From contig DAOUMA010000009.1 of the NCBI GenBank assembly GCA_034414555.1, positions 1 through 64,000 of the forward strand: DNA of 64,000 bases. Reading direction: 5' to 3'. The notes beneath the pieces are model-generated. The model had not been told where the DNA came from. It searched no databases and saw only the letters and a program-made list of their open reading frames with translations. This DNA comes from CG2-30-46-19 sp034414555. Its GTDB lineage: Bacteria; Chloroflexota; Dehalococcoidia; GIF9; AB-539-J10. The position numbers were made by a program, and so were the translations under genes. The number at the start of each line of letters is the position of its first letter. Position 1 is the first letter of the stretch. Below, piece by piece: positions 50,092 through 58,826 of the stretch.

Positions 50092-51231
50092 CTAACTTCC
50101 CAAAATTACCACTCCCTGCCATTGCCCGCAAAAACCATATGTTGAATGGGCTAAAGCGGTATTCACCTTCTTGTCTACCTGGTGTTCCCCAGCCTTGCCC
50201 TTAATTTGTAAAGCAGCTTCTGCAACACGATAAAGCCCTCTCGCCACATAGGGATTCATTGCCAAAACACCGCCAGAAGGATTAACAGGCAGAGCTCCAG
50301 TTATCTGTGTAACACCGCTGTCTATTAATTTGCCTCCCTGTCCTTGAGCGCATAATCCTAGCTGCTCGCACCACAGAAGCTCCTGGAAAGCATAAGGCTC
50401 GCATGTCTCCACAACACCGATTTCTTTCCTTGGATCGCTGACCCCCGCCATCTTATAAGCACTTGCCGCTGCAGTCTTTAGCGGAGTATTCAGCAAATCT
50501 CTATCTCCAAGGTAAAAAGTATCCATAGAAGAGCCCCAACCTTTGAACCACACTGGTTTATCGGTTAATTTCTTGGCTTTTCTCTCAGAGGCCAGGAGCA
50601 TAGCACAGACACCTTCTGACTTAGGGGCACACTCCAGAGCCTTTAAAGGGTCGCAAATCCTCTCTGAGTTAAGGACATCGTCAACGCTTACTCTCTTCTT
50701 TATATGGGCATAAGGGTTAAACAAGGCATTGCCTAGATTCTTTACCACAACCTTGGCACATTGCTCTTCCGTAATCCCATAGCGTTGCAGATAAAGCCTC
50801 ATCTGCATGGCTGCTGCGGTGGTCTCCTGGATACCAACGGGCCTTGAGTAAAATGGATCGGCAACAAAACTTGTTAGCGTATCATTCTCTGGATTCTCAG
50901 ATCCCTTGATGAGCCCCACAACTAGCACCGTATCATATCTACCTTCCATAATGGGCATACAGCCATAAACAAACGCCGTGATGGCATCTCCCTCCTCGCG
51001 CGAGGCCGGTTTCATGAATGCACCACTAGCGTCCCAGTCAAAGGCATTAGCGCAGGACATGCCACTATGAAAAACGTCTGTTGACGCCAGTATATACATG
51101 TCCACTTCGTCTCTTTTCATACCCACCTTATCAAGGAGTTCTTTTACCGGCTTGTACGTGAACTCCATCAAGCTGAGGGGCGACTCAGTGCCGGCACTTT
51201 GGGCTACTTCAACGATTCCAACCTTTTGCAT
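50092..51231 (-). CDS. thiolase-fold protein lacking thiolase catalytic residues, copy 2
   Basis: 379 residues of the same superfamily as copy 1: VGIVEVAQSAGTE, YILASTDVFHSGMSC, SREEGDAITAFVYGCMPI, EGRYDTVLVVGLIKG, ETCEPYAFQELLWCEQLGLC and GGVLAMNPYVARGLYRVAEAALQI. The nucleophile-cysteine region reads PASREEGDA (no Cys). The second region is ETCEPY rather than xHD, and GHP is MNP, so all three classical catalytic positions differ. It may be an aldolase-like or structural partner of copy 1. GAAGGAGGAG precedes the ATG. It is the first gene of the minus-strand cluster, divergent from the acyl-CoA dehydrogenase at 51509. Confidence 0.85.
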   Translation of the reverse strand: MQKVGIVEVAQSAGTESPLSLMEFTYKPVKELLDKVGMKRDEVDMYILASTDVFHSGMSCANAFDWDASGAFMKPASREEGDAITAFVYGCMPIMEGRYDTVLVVGLIKGSENPENDTLTSFVADPFYSRPVGIQETTAAAMQMRLYLQRYGITEEQCAKVVVKNLGNALFNPYAHIKKRVSVDDVLNSERICDPLKALECAPKSEGVCAMLLASERKAKKLTDKPVWFKGWGSSMDTFYLGDRDLLNTPLKTAAASAYKMAGVSDPRKEIGVVETCEPYAFQELLWCEQLGLCAQGQGGKLIDSGVTQITGALPVNPSGGVLAMNPYVARGLYRVAEAALQIKGKAGEHQVDKKVNTALAHSTYGFCGQWQGVVILGS

Positions 51232-51508
51232 AGTTTCTCCTCCTTCCTATTTTGTTCTGTGAAATTACAACCTACTTCCCAATTCTCCAGTTGAACATGG
51301 TTTGAGATGAAATATTAGCATAGTAAATGGATAAATATCTAGCCATTTATATGACGGGTTATGCCTACGTTCTTTTCTGGTTGGCGGTGTCTAAAAAACC
51401 GCGCTTTCGGTGATTTGAGTTCTTGGTTGGCTAAAATGAATTTTGGAGGGAATTGAATACTCATGGAAGTTAGGCTACTATATTTCGTATTCATAAGGAG
51501 GTTCAAGC

Positions 51509-52654
51509 GTGAATTTTGATTTGACTGAAGAACAGAAGATGCTGAAGGAAATGGTTCGGGAATTCAGTGAAAAAGAAATAGCTCCTCTAGTCGAAGAGAT
51601 GGATCGGGAAGAAAAATTCATAGAGGACCTGTGGGAAAAGGCAAAGTCTTTAGGTTTTTTGGGTATGGGCATACCACCTGAGTATGGTGGGACACTTACT
51701 GATTATTTCTCCCTTGGGCTCATGGCAGAGGAATTAGCCAGGGTCGATGCTGGCGTAGCTGTAGTTTACGGGGCGCATGGTCTACTTTGTGGCAATAGCA
51801 TTGCTCGTAATGGCACGGAAGAGCAGAAGGGGAAATATCTGCCAATTTTAGCGAGAGGCGAAAAAAGGGGTTGCATGGGGTTAACAGAGCCAGAGTATGG
51901 ATCAGACGCGGTGTCCCTTAAGACGAGGGCCCGAAAGGCGGGGGACGAATATATTCTGAATGGCACCAAAACGTTTATATCCAATGCGCCTATTGCAGAT
52001 ATAGCCCTTATATATGCCACTCTGGATCCATCTCTTGGGGCAAAAGGATTATGCACCTTTATAGTAGAGAGGGATTTTCCCGGTTATCATGTAGGTAGAG
52101 CGTTCTCAAAGATGGGTCTTCGCTCCTCTCCCACCGGGGAGATCATCCTGGAGGATTGCCATGTCCCGGAAGCTAATCTTTTGGGTGGTGTTGAGGGAAA
52201 GGGGGTAAAGCAAATGTTTTCTGGACTTGATGTGGAAAGGCTTATGTGGAGCTGTCTTGCCATAGGTATTGCCCAGGCTGCTTTTGACGCATCCGTTAAA
52301 TATGCCAAAGAAAGGCAGCAATTTGGCCAGCCTATATTTGACTTCCAAATGACACAGGATAAGCTTGTTACAATGTCGGTGGAGATTGAGGCAGCTCGAC
52401 TGCTGGCATATAAGGGCTTGACTTATTGGGATCAAGGTAATTTTAGAGATGGGAGGATGCTCGCTGCACAGGCGAAGCTTTATGCCTGTGAGATGGCAGT
52501 CAGGGTCACAGGGGAGGCAGTGCAGATCCATGGAGGTTATGGCTATATGAAAGACCTTCCCGTGGAACGATATATGCGAGATGCTAAAGTGTTTCCTATC
52601 GGGGCAGGCACTACTGAGATTGAAAAACTTATTATTGCTAGTTATTTAAGGTAA
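51509..52654 (+). CDS. acyl-CoA dehydrogenase (isovaleryl/short-chain-like)
   Basis: 381 residues: FDLTEEQKMLKEMVREFSEKEIAP at the N-terminus, GCMGLTEPEYGSDAVSLKT near 118, LNGTKTFISNAPIADIAL near 150, FSKMGLRSSPTGEIILEDC near 200, GLDVERLMWSCLAIGIAQA near 242 (Glu in the DVER segment, as in isovaleryl-CoA dehydrogenase) and VQIHGGYGYMKDLPVERYMRDAKV near 330. ATAAGGAGG precedes an unusual GTG start at 51509. It stands alone on the plus strand, divergent from the thiolase cluster and convergent with the ligase. Confidence 0.9.
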   Translation: MNFDLTEEQKMLKEMVREFSEKEIAPLVEEMDREEKFIEDLWEKAKSLGFLGMGIPPEYGGTLTDYFSLGLMAEELARVDAGVAVVYGAHGLLCGNSIARNGTEEQKGKYLPILARGEKRGCMGLTEPEYGSDAVSLKTRARKAGDEYILNGTKTFISNAPIADIALIYATLDPSLGAKGLCTFIVERDFPGYHVGRAFSKMGLRSSPTGEIILEDCHVPEANLLGGVEGKGVKQMFSGLDVERLMWSCLAIGIAQAAFDASVKYAKERQQFGQPIFDFQMTQDKLVTMSVEIEAARLLAYKGLTYWDQGNFRDGRMLAAQAKLYACEMAVRVTGEAVQIHGGYGYMKDLPVERYMRDAKVFPIGAGTTEIEKLIIASYLR

Positions 52655-52724
52655 GGTTATGTCTTAGTTTAAATGCCTTTATAATATCTATATTAGATTT
52701 ATATTCCTGTAGTTCCAAGGACGT

Positions 52725-54524
52725 TCACTTAGCTTTTTTCGTCTCTTCTTCCCTTAGCACTCTTCTTAAAACTTTGCCTACGAGGTTCTTAGGCAATGTG
52801 TCTCTAAACTCAATTATGCGTGGCACCTTGAATGTAGCCAATTTGTTTTTGCAAAAATCTCTTATCTCTCCTTCACTTACTTTTCCTTTGAACTTATCTT
52901 TTAAGACAACAAAGGCTTTTACTGTTTCTCCTCTGTATTCATGAGGTATGCCTACAACTGCAGCCTCGGCAACTGCGGGATGTTCATATATGACATTTTC
53001 TACTTCGACCGGGGCTATATTATATCCTGAGGCAATAATAAGGTCTTTCATTCTATCGACAAAATATACGAAATCCTCTTTATCTATATAGCCGCGATCT
53101 CCTGTTCTTAGCCAACCATCGCTCTGAAATGTCTCTTTTGTTTCCTCTGGCTTGTTCCAATATCCCTTTGCTACCTGCAGCCCTCTAAAGAGAATTTCAC
53201 CCTGTTCATTTCTAGGGACAATATGGCCCCTCTCATCCACGATCTTCATTTCTGCATATACCGGATAACCGATGGAATCCGTCTTCTCCTTTCCTGATCC
53301 CGGGATACACATGCTTCCACCGCTGTTGGTTTCCGTCATGCCCCATCCATTGGTCAGGCCAATACTGGTGAGACTCTGCCACTGGTCCTGAACAGCAGGA
53401 GGGACAGGTGCACCACAACCGATTGTAAGCGCGAGAGTGCTTAAATCATACTTGTGCAATAGGTCTTCTCTAGACATTAATGCAATGAACAATGTAGGAG
53501 GGGCAAATAACACATTTACACTATATACCTGAATGAGCCTGAACGTCTCTTCCAGATCGAACAAGGGCATTGGGATTACTGTGCCCCCGACATAAAAGGT
53601 AGGAAGCGTGTGCAGGAGATATCCTGCAGTATGAAACATAGGCATGATGGAATAATTTACTTCTCTTCTAGCTTCCAGCAATTTTTCTGCTGCATGAAAA
53701 TGACTTATACTGTTATAAACCAGGTTGAAATGGGTCTCCATCACCCCTTTTGCTCTTCCCGTGGTCCCAGCAGTATAGAGTAGTAGGGCGATGTCGTCTT
53801 TAGGGCTGCACTTAAAGGACTCCTTTAAAGGGGCGTATTTCTCTATAGATTCAAAGAAATCGAAAGTCCCCTCTATCTTCTTTTTGGGTATATCCCACAA
53901 GGGTTTTACCGCTTGAGAAATTACGGCATCATCAGCGGCGAAGTCCTTTGCGTTGGTAACAATTATGTGCTTGATCTTTTTACCCTCTTTCAGACGTTTT
54001 ACCCTTTCATAAAGCAAGTCCAATACTAGGATTATCTTTGCACCGGAATCCTCAACCTGATATGCCACCTCTTCCTCTTGATACATCGCATTTATCGGTG
54101 TATGTATCGCCCCTATCTGGGCAGCGCCGAAAAAGGCTACCCAGTGTTGTAAGGAATTTGGCAGCATGGCTGCGACCACATCGCCCTTTTTAATCCCCAA
54201 ATCCTTGAGTAATGAAGCATACTTTCCTATCATTATATCCAGGTCTCTATAGGTTATCTTTTTATCAAAAAAGATTACGGCGGTATCATCTGGGTACCTC
54301 TTAACGGTCTCTTTAAAAAGGTCGTATATTGATATCTCTGGTATTGCTGGCATTTCTCCAAGGTACCAGCTTGGGTGACTGATAATATAAGAATCGCTGG
54401 GAGCATAACCTTTGCCCTCGTCTATCCATTGTTTTGGGTATCCTATCCTTTCATAGCATCTGTAAAACTGTTCATCGTAGAAGTTATTGCCTGCCTTAAA
54501 CCTTGAGTCCATTAATTTTGTCAT
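52725..54524 (-). CDS. AMP-forming acyl-CoA ligase
   Basis: ANL-superfamily ligase of 599 residues that would activate a carboxylic acid for the beta-oxidation genes nearby. P-loop LLYTAGTTGRAKGV near 245, GWGMTETNSGG near 380, GEILFRGLQVAKGYWNKPEET near 430, LRTGDRGYIDKEDFVYFVDRMKDLI near 460, and the C-terminal lysine in LPKNLVGKVLRR. An N-terminal extension of ~60 residues (ERIGYPKQWIDEGKGYAPSD) is unusual. TTAAAAGGGGGGATTC precedes the ATG. Part of its 3' end is duplicated as a relic at 54763. The substrate is unknown. Confidence 0.9.
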   Translation of the reverse strand: MTKLMDSRFKAGNNFYDEQFYRCYERIGYPKQWIDEGKGYAPSDSYIISHPSWYLGEMPAIPEISIYDLFKETVKRYPDDTAVIFFDKKITYRDLDIMIGKYASLLKDLGIKKGDVVAAMLPNSLQHWVAFFGAAQIGAIHTPINAMYQEEEVAYQVEDSGAKIILVLDLLYERVKRLKEGKKIKHIIVTNAKDFAADDAVISQAVKPLWDIPKKKIEGTFDFFESIEKYAPLKESFKCSPKDDIALLLYTAGTTGRAKGVMETHFNLVYNSISHFHAAEKLLEARREVNYSIMPMFHTAGYLLHTLPTFYVGGTVIPMPLFDLEETFRLIQVYSVNVLFAPPTLFIALMSREDLLHKYDLSTLALTIGCGAPVPPAVQDQWQSLTSIGLTNGWGMTETNSGGSMCIPGSGKEKTDSIGYPVYAEMKIVDERGHIVPRNEQGEILFRGLQVAKGYWNKPEETKETFQSDGWLRTGDRGYIDKEDFVYFVDRMKDLIIASGYNIAPVEVENVIYEHPAVAEAAVVGIPHEYRGETVKAFVVLKDKFKGKVSEGEIRDFCKNKLATFKVPRIIEFRDTLPKNLVGKVLRRVLREEETKKAK

Positions 54525-54762
54525 GAATCCCCCCTTTTAAGCATTTCAGTATTGAGGAGTGTACCACAGACCTCTAGCTCTTAAAAGTCAAGCTAGAAGG
54601 TTTTTGCGCAGGAACCTGCGGCATACAATTTGAGTATTGCCTGATAAAGCAAACACAGAAACTAGCTTCGTTTGGGCAAGTTATACAAGTTGTGCCTTTT
54701 AGCAACTGCTATCTCGGTAATTGACTCAGGGCTTTCTATCATTCATAATCTTGCTCAAGGGG

Positions 54763-54800
54763 AGGCAATGTGTCTCTAAACTCAATTACCCGTGGCATCT
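54763..54800 (-). pseudogene. relic of a second acyl-CoA ligase 3' end
   Basis: Twenty-six bases at 54763-54788 are identical to 52791-52816 inside the ligase gene. On the minus strand the relic reads MPRVIEFRDTLP, the same frame as PRIIEFRDTLP of the ligase. No other part is recognisable. The remainder of the 54525-54868 gap shows nothing else. Confidence 0.6.
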
Positions 54801-54868
54801 GGTAACAAGAGACAATCCGCTGAAGATGAGATATTTGTCCCGGCGACATGCTTGCTGCATCAGGTAGG

Positions 54869-55444
54869 CTAAATACAAAAGTTTTCGGTTACGAGGGCGT
54901 CCACCTTTTCATACTTGTGGGGATATGATGGGACATGTCTAATAACCTGGAAATCGAAAGCGATCCCCACTTTGGCTGTTTTTTCGCCCAGTTTTTGCAG
55001 AAATTTGTCGTAAAAGCCTTTCCCCCTGCCCAATCTATTTTTTGCCTTGTCAAATGCTACCCCGGGAACTACCACCAGGTCTATATCTTGAAGTTCCGTC
55101 TTTCGTGCTCTCTCCTCACTGGGCTGCATAATTCCCCATGGCCCTATGGCAAAATCCTTATTTAAATCATTTATCTCATAGGGAATCAAATCACCATTTT
55201 CTAGGTCTATTACGGGAAAACAGACTCGTTTTTGTCTCAAAGCTCCCCTGATTATTCCCAGAAGATTTACCTCGGTTTCTAACGGGTAGTAAAACATAAT
55301 ACAGTTTGCCTGCTTATACTGTGGTAAGTTTTTCAAGTTTTGGGCGACATTCCTACTCCTCCTCGCTAACTCCTCCGGAGAGTATGAGCGTATTTTTTGA
55401 AGCAATTCCCTTCTCAGTATGTTTTTTTGTTCTTGTATATCCAT
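54869..55444 (-). CDS. 5-formyltetrahydrofolate cyclo-ligase family protein
   Basis: ATP-dependent conversion of 5-formyl-THF to methenyl-THF, which recovers folate for the C1 pathway. Family strings: MFYYPLETEVNLLGII near 50, KRVCFPVIDLENGDLIPYE near 70, GPWGIMQPSEERA near 100 and VVVPGVAFDKAKNRLGRGKGFYDKFL (phosphate-binding loop and catalytic tyrosine) near 120-145. I prefer ATG 55444 (191 residues, MDIQEQKN...), which matches family length. An upstream ATG at 55501 adds 19 residues without a ribosome-binding site. Confidence 0.88.
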   Translation of the reverse strand: MDIQEQKNILRRELLQKIRSYSPEELARRSRNVAQNLKNLPQYKQANCIMFYYPLETEVNLLGIIRGALRQKRVCFPVIDLENGDLIPYEINDLNKDFAIGPWGIMQPSEERARKTELQDIDLVVVPGVAFDKAKNRLGRGKGFYDKFLQKLGEKTAKVGIAFDFQVIRHVPSYPHKYEKVDALVTENFCI

Positions 55445-55566
55445 GGGTTCTTTATTATTGCCTCCAGAGAGTGGGAAGTAAATACCCTGTGGGAAGGGCA
55501 TAACGGGGATGATCTGTTTCAGATGGGTGGGTCATATTCATATGTCTATGATGTTAAGGAATGACC

Positions 55567-55733
55567 CTGTCATTGCGAGCCTAGGGTGTGGCAATATCAG
55601 AGAAGCAAAACTCAAAAGGCAAAATGACAGAGCAAAGTTTAAAAATGTAGTGCGAGGCTTTAGCCTCGTGCTGCACGACCCTGAAGGGTCGCACTACAAA
55701 ATTTGGAGGTGAAGGATTTCCTCGCAATGACAG
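55567..55733. mobile_element. MITE-like element with 13-bp perfect terminal inverted repeats
   Basis: CTGTCATTGCGAG at 55567-55579 is the exact inverse of CTCGCAATGACAG at 55721-55733. Inside, 55647-55697 folds as two hairpins (GAGGC/GCCTC and CGACCC/GGGTCG) enclosed by GTAGTGC...GCACTAC, a cruciform-like centre. It is noncoding and ~167 bp. No target duplication is obvious. It lies just upstream of the consensus promoter at 55781. Confidence 0.7.
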
Positions 55734-55780
55734 AAAGAGGAGGCTAATATGCCACCGATCATATGAACGAGTACAGGTAA

Positions 55781-55809
55781 TTGACATGAAGGCTTTGTAT
55801 TACTATAAT
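55781..55809 (+). promoter_or_regulatory. consensus sigma70 promoter of the FGGY kinase/RuBisCO-like operon
   Basis: TTGACA (55781-55786), 17-bp spacer and TATAAT (55804-55809): both boxes are perfect. The predicted start near 55816 gives a ~137-nt leader before the kinase gene. No operator or riboswitch could be recognised in the leader. Such a strong promoter suggests high or repressor-controlled expression. Confidence 0.8.
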
Positions 55810-55952
55810 CCTCCCAGAAGAAGGGGGTGGTTGTCGGTTTTTATCTTGTGGAAACGGGGTTTAGATGGTCATGAAGGTTCAGATCGTCGCCCGGGCTTTC
55901 CATAGAGTTAATCACTTGCCGGGGATTTAATTCAAGCGAGGAGAGGTAGAGC

Positions 55953-57482
55953 ATGGCAGGAGAGTATATACTGGCCCACGATGTAGGGACCGAAGTTAAT
56001 AAAGCGGTTCTCTTTGATACTGAAGGGAAGATAATAGGCTTAGATTCTGAAGCCTATGGTGTGAATTACCCCAGGCCTGGCTGGGCTGAACAGGACCCTG
56101 AAGTTTGGTGGCGGGCGATAGTGAATACTACCAGAAAGGTAATGCGCAAAACCGGAGTCTCTCCAAGCGATGTTGTCGCCCTCAGTTTGGATGCTATGAT
56201 GATAACGGCTCTACCTATTGATCGCCGGGGAAGAGCTCTTCGCCCTGCAATTATCTGGCTTGATGCCAGGGCTGGCGAGCAAGCTGATTGGTGCTTAGGA
56301 AAGTTTGATTTGCTGAAGTTACTTGAAATGGGGATGATACCTCCTGCCTCTGAGAAGGATGTGATTCCCAAAATTCTGTGGATCAAGGAAAAAGAGCCGG
56401 AAATATTTAATCGCACGTATAAGTTTATAGATGTCAAGGATTACATTATTTATAGGTGTACCGGAGAGTTTTGTACGGACTGGAGCTGTGCCTTAGTTAC
56501 CGGTCTGTTCAGCAGTAAAACAAAGACATGGGAAAGTGAAGTTATGGATGTTGTTGGGTTGTCGGAGGGTATGCTCTCCAAGTCGGCGAAGTCCACGGAC
56601 ATAGTTGGTAATTTAACTGCATCTGCAGCGGAGGAGTTAGGATTATCGAAACAAACTAAGGTAATCTGTGGTTCCGGGGATGCCCCTGCTGTTGCTGTGG
56701 GTTCGGGTGCAATCAAAGAAGGTCAGCCCCACCTATATATCGGGTCTTCAGGCTGGATAGCCCTTCATGTAACGGAACCTAAGTTTGACATTGAAGAGGG
56801 GATTGGCAGCATATGCTCTGCAGACCCGGATAAATTACTGCTCATCGGGCAGATGGAAAATGCCGGTGCTTGCTTGAAATGGTTCAGGGATGAGCTAAGG
56901 GGGCAGGAAAAGGAGAAGGCGCGGCGAAGGAATAAGAGCGCATACCAAATCCTTGATGAGCTTGCCAGCAGGGTTGAACCCGGGGCGGAAAAGCTGCTCT
57001 TTATGCCTTGGATGCTTGGTGAGCGATGCCCGGTAATAAATCCCAGTCTGAGGGGAGCGTTTATAAATTTGAGCTTCAACCATAGTAAAGGGCATTTGAG
57101 TCGGGCTATAATGGAGGGTGTAGCATATAACACGAAGTGGGTATTAGATGGTATAGAGCGGCTGGGTTTTAACATTGAGTGCTTGAATGCTGCTGGGGGA
57201 GGCGCGTTGAGCGAGGTATGGCTTCAGATATTTGCTGATGTTTTGGGGAAGAGGATAAGGCAAGTTTACTCTCCGCAGGAGGTTGGTTCACGGGGTGCGG
57301 CATTAATTGCGCTGGTAGGACTGGGGGTTTATAAGGATTTCGACTCTGTGGAGAAACTTGTTCCTTTAGGAAGGGAATTTGAGCCGAGAAATGAACACAG
57401 GGCTGTTTATCAGGAACTTTACCAATTTTTCAAACAACTCTACCAGCAATTAGCTCCCATTTATGGGCAACTTAATGTATAA
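55953..57482 (+). CDS. FGGY-family carbohydrate kinase
   Basis: Sugar/polyol kinase (xylulokinase-like), 509 residues, ASKHA fold. Phosphate-1 motif LAHDVGTEVNKAVLFDTEGK at the N-terminus, a catalytic-aspartate region WLDARAGEQADWC near 108, VICGSGDAPAVAVGSGAIKEG near 238 and the adenosine loop AAGGGALSEVWLQIFADVLG near 412. AGGAGAGG precedes the ATG. It is first of three co-directional genes with 10-15 bp gaps (kinase, RuBisCO-like protein, oxidoreductase), implying one pathway acting on a phosphorylated sugar or sugar acid. The exact substrate is not deducible. Confidence 0.9.
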   Translation: MAGEYILAHDVGTEVNKAVLFDTEGKIIGLDSEAYGVNYPRPGWAEQDPEVWWRAIVNTTRKVMRKTGVSPSDVVALSLDAMMITALPIDRRGRALRPAIIWLDARAGEQADWCLGKFDLLKLLEMGMIPPASEKDVIPKILWIKEKEPEIFNRTYKFIDVKDYIIYRCTGEFCTDWSCALVTGLFSSKTKTWESEVMDVVGLSEGMLSKSAKSTDIVGNLTASAAEELGLSKQTKVICGSGDAPAVAVGSGAIKEGQPHLYIGSSGWIALHVTEPKFDIEEGIGSICSADPDKLLLIGQMENAGACLKWFRDELRGQEKEKARRRNKSAYQILDELASRVEPGAEKLLFMPWMLGERCPVINPSLRGAFINLSFNHSKGHLSRAIMEGVAYNTKWVLDGIERLGFNIECLNAAGGGALSEVWLQIFADVLGKRIRQVYSPQEVGSRGAALIALVGLGVYKDFDSVEKLVPLGREFEPRNEHRAVYQELYQFFKQLYQQLAPIYGQLNV

Positions 57483-57495
57483 AGGAGGTGGTTAA

Positions 57496-58815
57496 ATGAG
57501 TGAACAAGATATCTTATCACAGCCCGTGGCTTTACCGGAGGGGGTAGACTATGACGAGTATATAATAGGTACTTACCTGGTTTGCTTCCCGGCAAACATC
57601 CCCGTTCCTGTTGGAGCGCAGATGCTTGCTATTGAACAAAGCACAGGGACGTGGGTTGCAGTTCCTGGTGAAACTCCCGAGGTGCGTCGCAAGCACGTTG
57701 CTAAGGTCATTGCTGTGTATGAGGTGCCGGATTACGAGTTCAGCGTGCCCTCCTCGGTAGAGACGAGGAACTACATTGTTCAGATAGCCTATCCCGAGGT
57801 CAATATAGGTGAACAAATACCTCTATTGTTAACCACGGTGGTGGGTAACATTTCCATGGCAGGACAGATCAAGCTGGTTGATGTCTATTTCCCTGAGAAA
57901 TATGTGGCTGGCTTTAAGGGTCCGAAATTCGGGATTTCTGGGGTGCGGAAAGTTCTGGGAATTTCGGGAAGACCATTACTTAACAATATGATAAAGCCAT
58001 GCACGGGGTACAGTCCTGAAGTTGGGGTAAGGCTGTTCAGGGAAGCTGCACTAGGGGGATGTGATATTATCAAGGACGACGAGCTGCTCGCTGATGCCTC
58101 TTTTAATGCGGTTGAGAAACGAGTAAAGCTCTATATGGAGGCGGAGCGTCAAGCTTATGAAGAAACAGGTGAACATACACTTTATACCGTTAATATAACT
58201 GACAAAGTCCCTAAGGTTTTTGAGAATGCAAAACGAGTGGTGGAGCTTGGCGGCAATGCGATAATGGTGAACTACCTTGCTGTTGGCCTTCCAGTGCTTC
58301 AAGCACTTGCTGAAGACCCTGAGATAAATGTCCCTATTCTTGGTCATATGGATGTAACTGGTGCAATGTACATGTCTCCTTATCATGGGATGAGCTCGCA
58401 CATCATATTAGGGAAGTTGCCTCGCCTTGCCGGCGTTGACGTCGCTGTTTTTCCTCTCCCCTATGGAAAAGCTAGTTTCATAAACATGGTTAGGGATAAA
58501 TACCTGAATGTTTGGAGAAATTTAACGTTTCCGTTTTACCAATTGAAGCCAGTTTTCCCAATGCCAGGTGGTGGCATTACACCTTCTATGGTGCCCCAGA
58601 TAATGAATGACTTGGGGAACGAAGTTGTGGTGGGTGTAGGAGGTGGGATACATGGTCATCCCCAAGGTCCACGTGCCGGAGCGAGAGCATTTCGTCAGGC
58701 AATTGATGCTACTATGCAAGGTATTTCTCTAACTGAAGCGGCTAAAAAGCATCCTGAATTAGCTACTGCATTACAGATTTGGGTTGAACCATTTAAAGAA
58801 ATTAAAGGAGGGTAA
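57496..58815 (+). CDS. RuBisCO-like protein (form IV)
   Basis: 439 residues of the RuBisCO large-chain superfamily. The phosphate/enediolate lysine region is MIKPCTGYSPE (Lys167, K175 type). The metal site is GCDIIKDDELLAD (Lys193, Asp195, Glu196, matching K201/D203/E204), so carbamylation and Mg binding look possible. At the H294 position it reads GHMDVTGAMY (His284) and not HRAxH. LPYGKASF lies near the loop-6 lysine, and MPGGGITPSMVPQI replaces the SGGxH phosphate site. Overall it is a RuBisCO-like protein, not a CO2-fixing enzyme. AAAGGAGGTGG precedes the ATG. Relatives work as enolases, isomerases or transcarboxylases on sugar acids; this operon context fits such a job (inference). Confidence 0.9.
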   Translation: MSEQDILSQPVALPEGVDYDEYIIGTYLVCFPANIPVPVGAQMLAIEQSTGTWVAVPGETPEVRRKHVAKVIAVYEVPDYEFSVPSSVETRNYIVQIAYPEVNIGEQIPLLLTTVVGNISMAGQIKLVDVYFPEKYVAGFKGPKFGISGVRKVLGISGRPLLNNMIKPCTGYSPEVGVRLFREAALGGCDIIKDDELLADASFNAVEKRVKLYMEAERQAYEETGEHTLYTVNITDKVPKVFENAKRVVELGGNAIMVNYLAVGLPVLQALAEDPEINVPILGHMDVTGAMYMSPYHGMSSHIILGKLPRLAGVDVAVFPLPYGKASFINMVRDKYLNVWRNLTFPFYQLKPVFPMPGGGITPSMVPQIMNDLGNEVVVGVGGGIHGHPQGPRAGARAFRQAIDATMQGISLTEAAKKHPELATALQIWVEPFKEIKGG

Positions 58816-58826
58816 AGGAGGTAAAT

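Noticed and set aside
57496..58815. True CO2-fixing RuBisCO
   Set aside because: Active-site regions around H294, loop 6 and the phosphate loops differ from forms I-III, and no phosphoribulokinase or ribose-bisphosphate isomerase is present.
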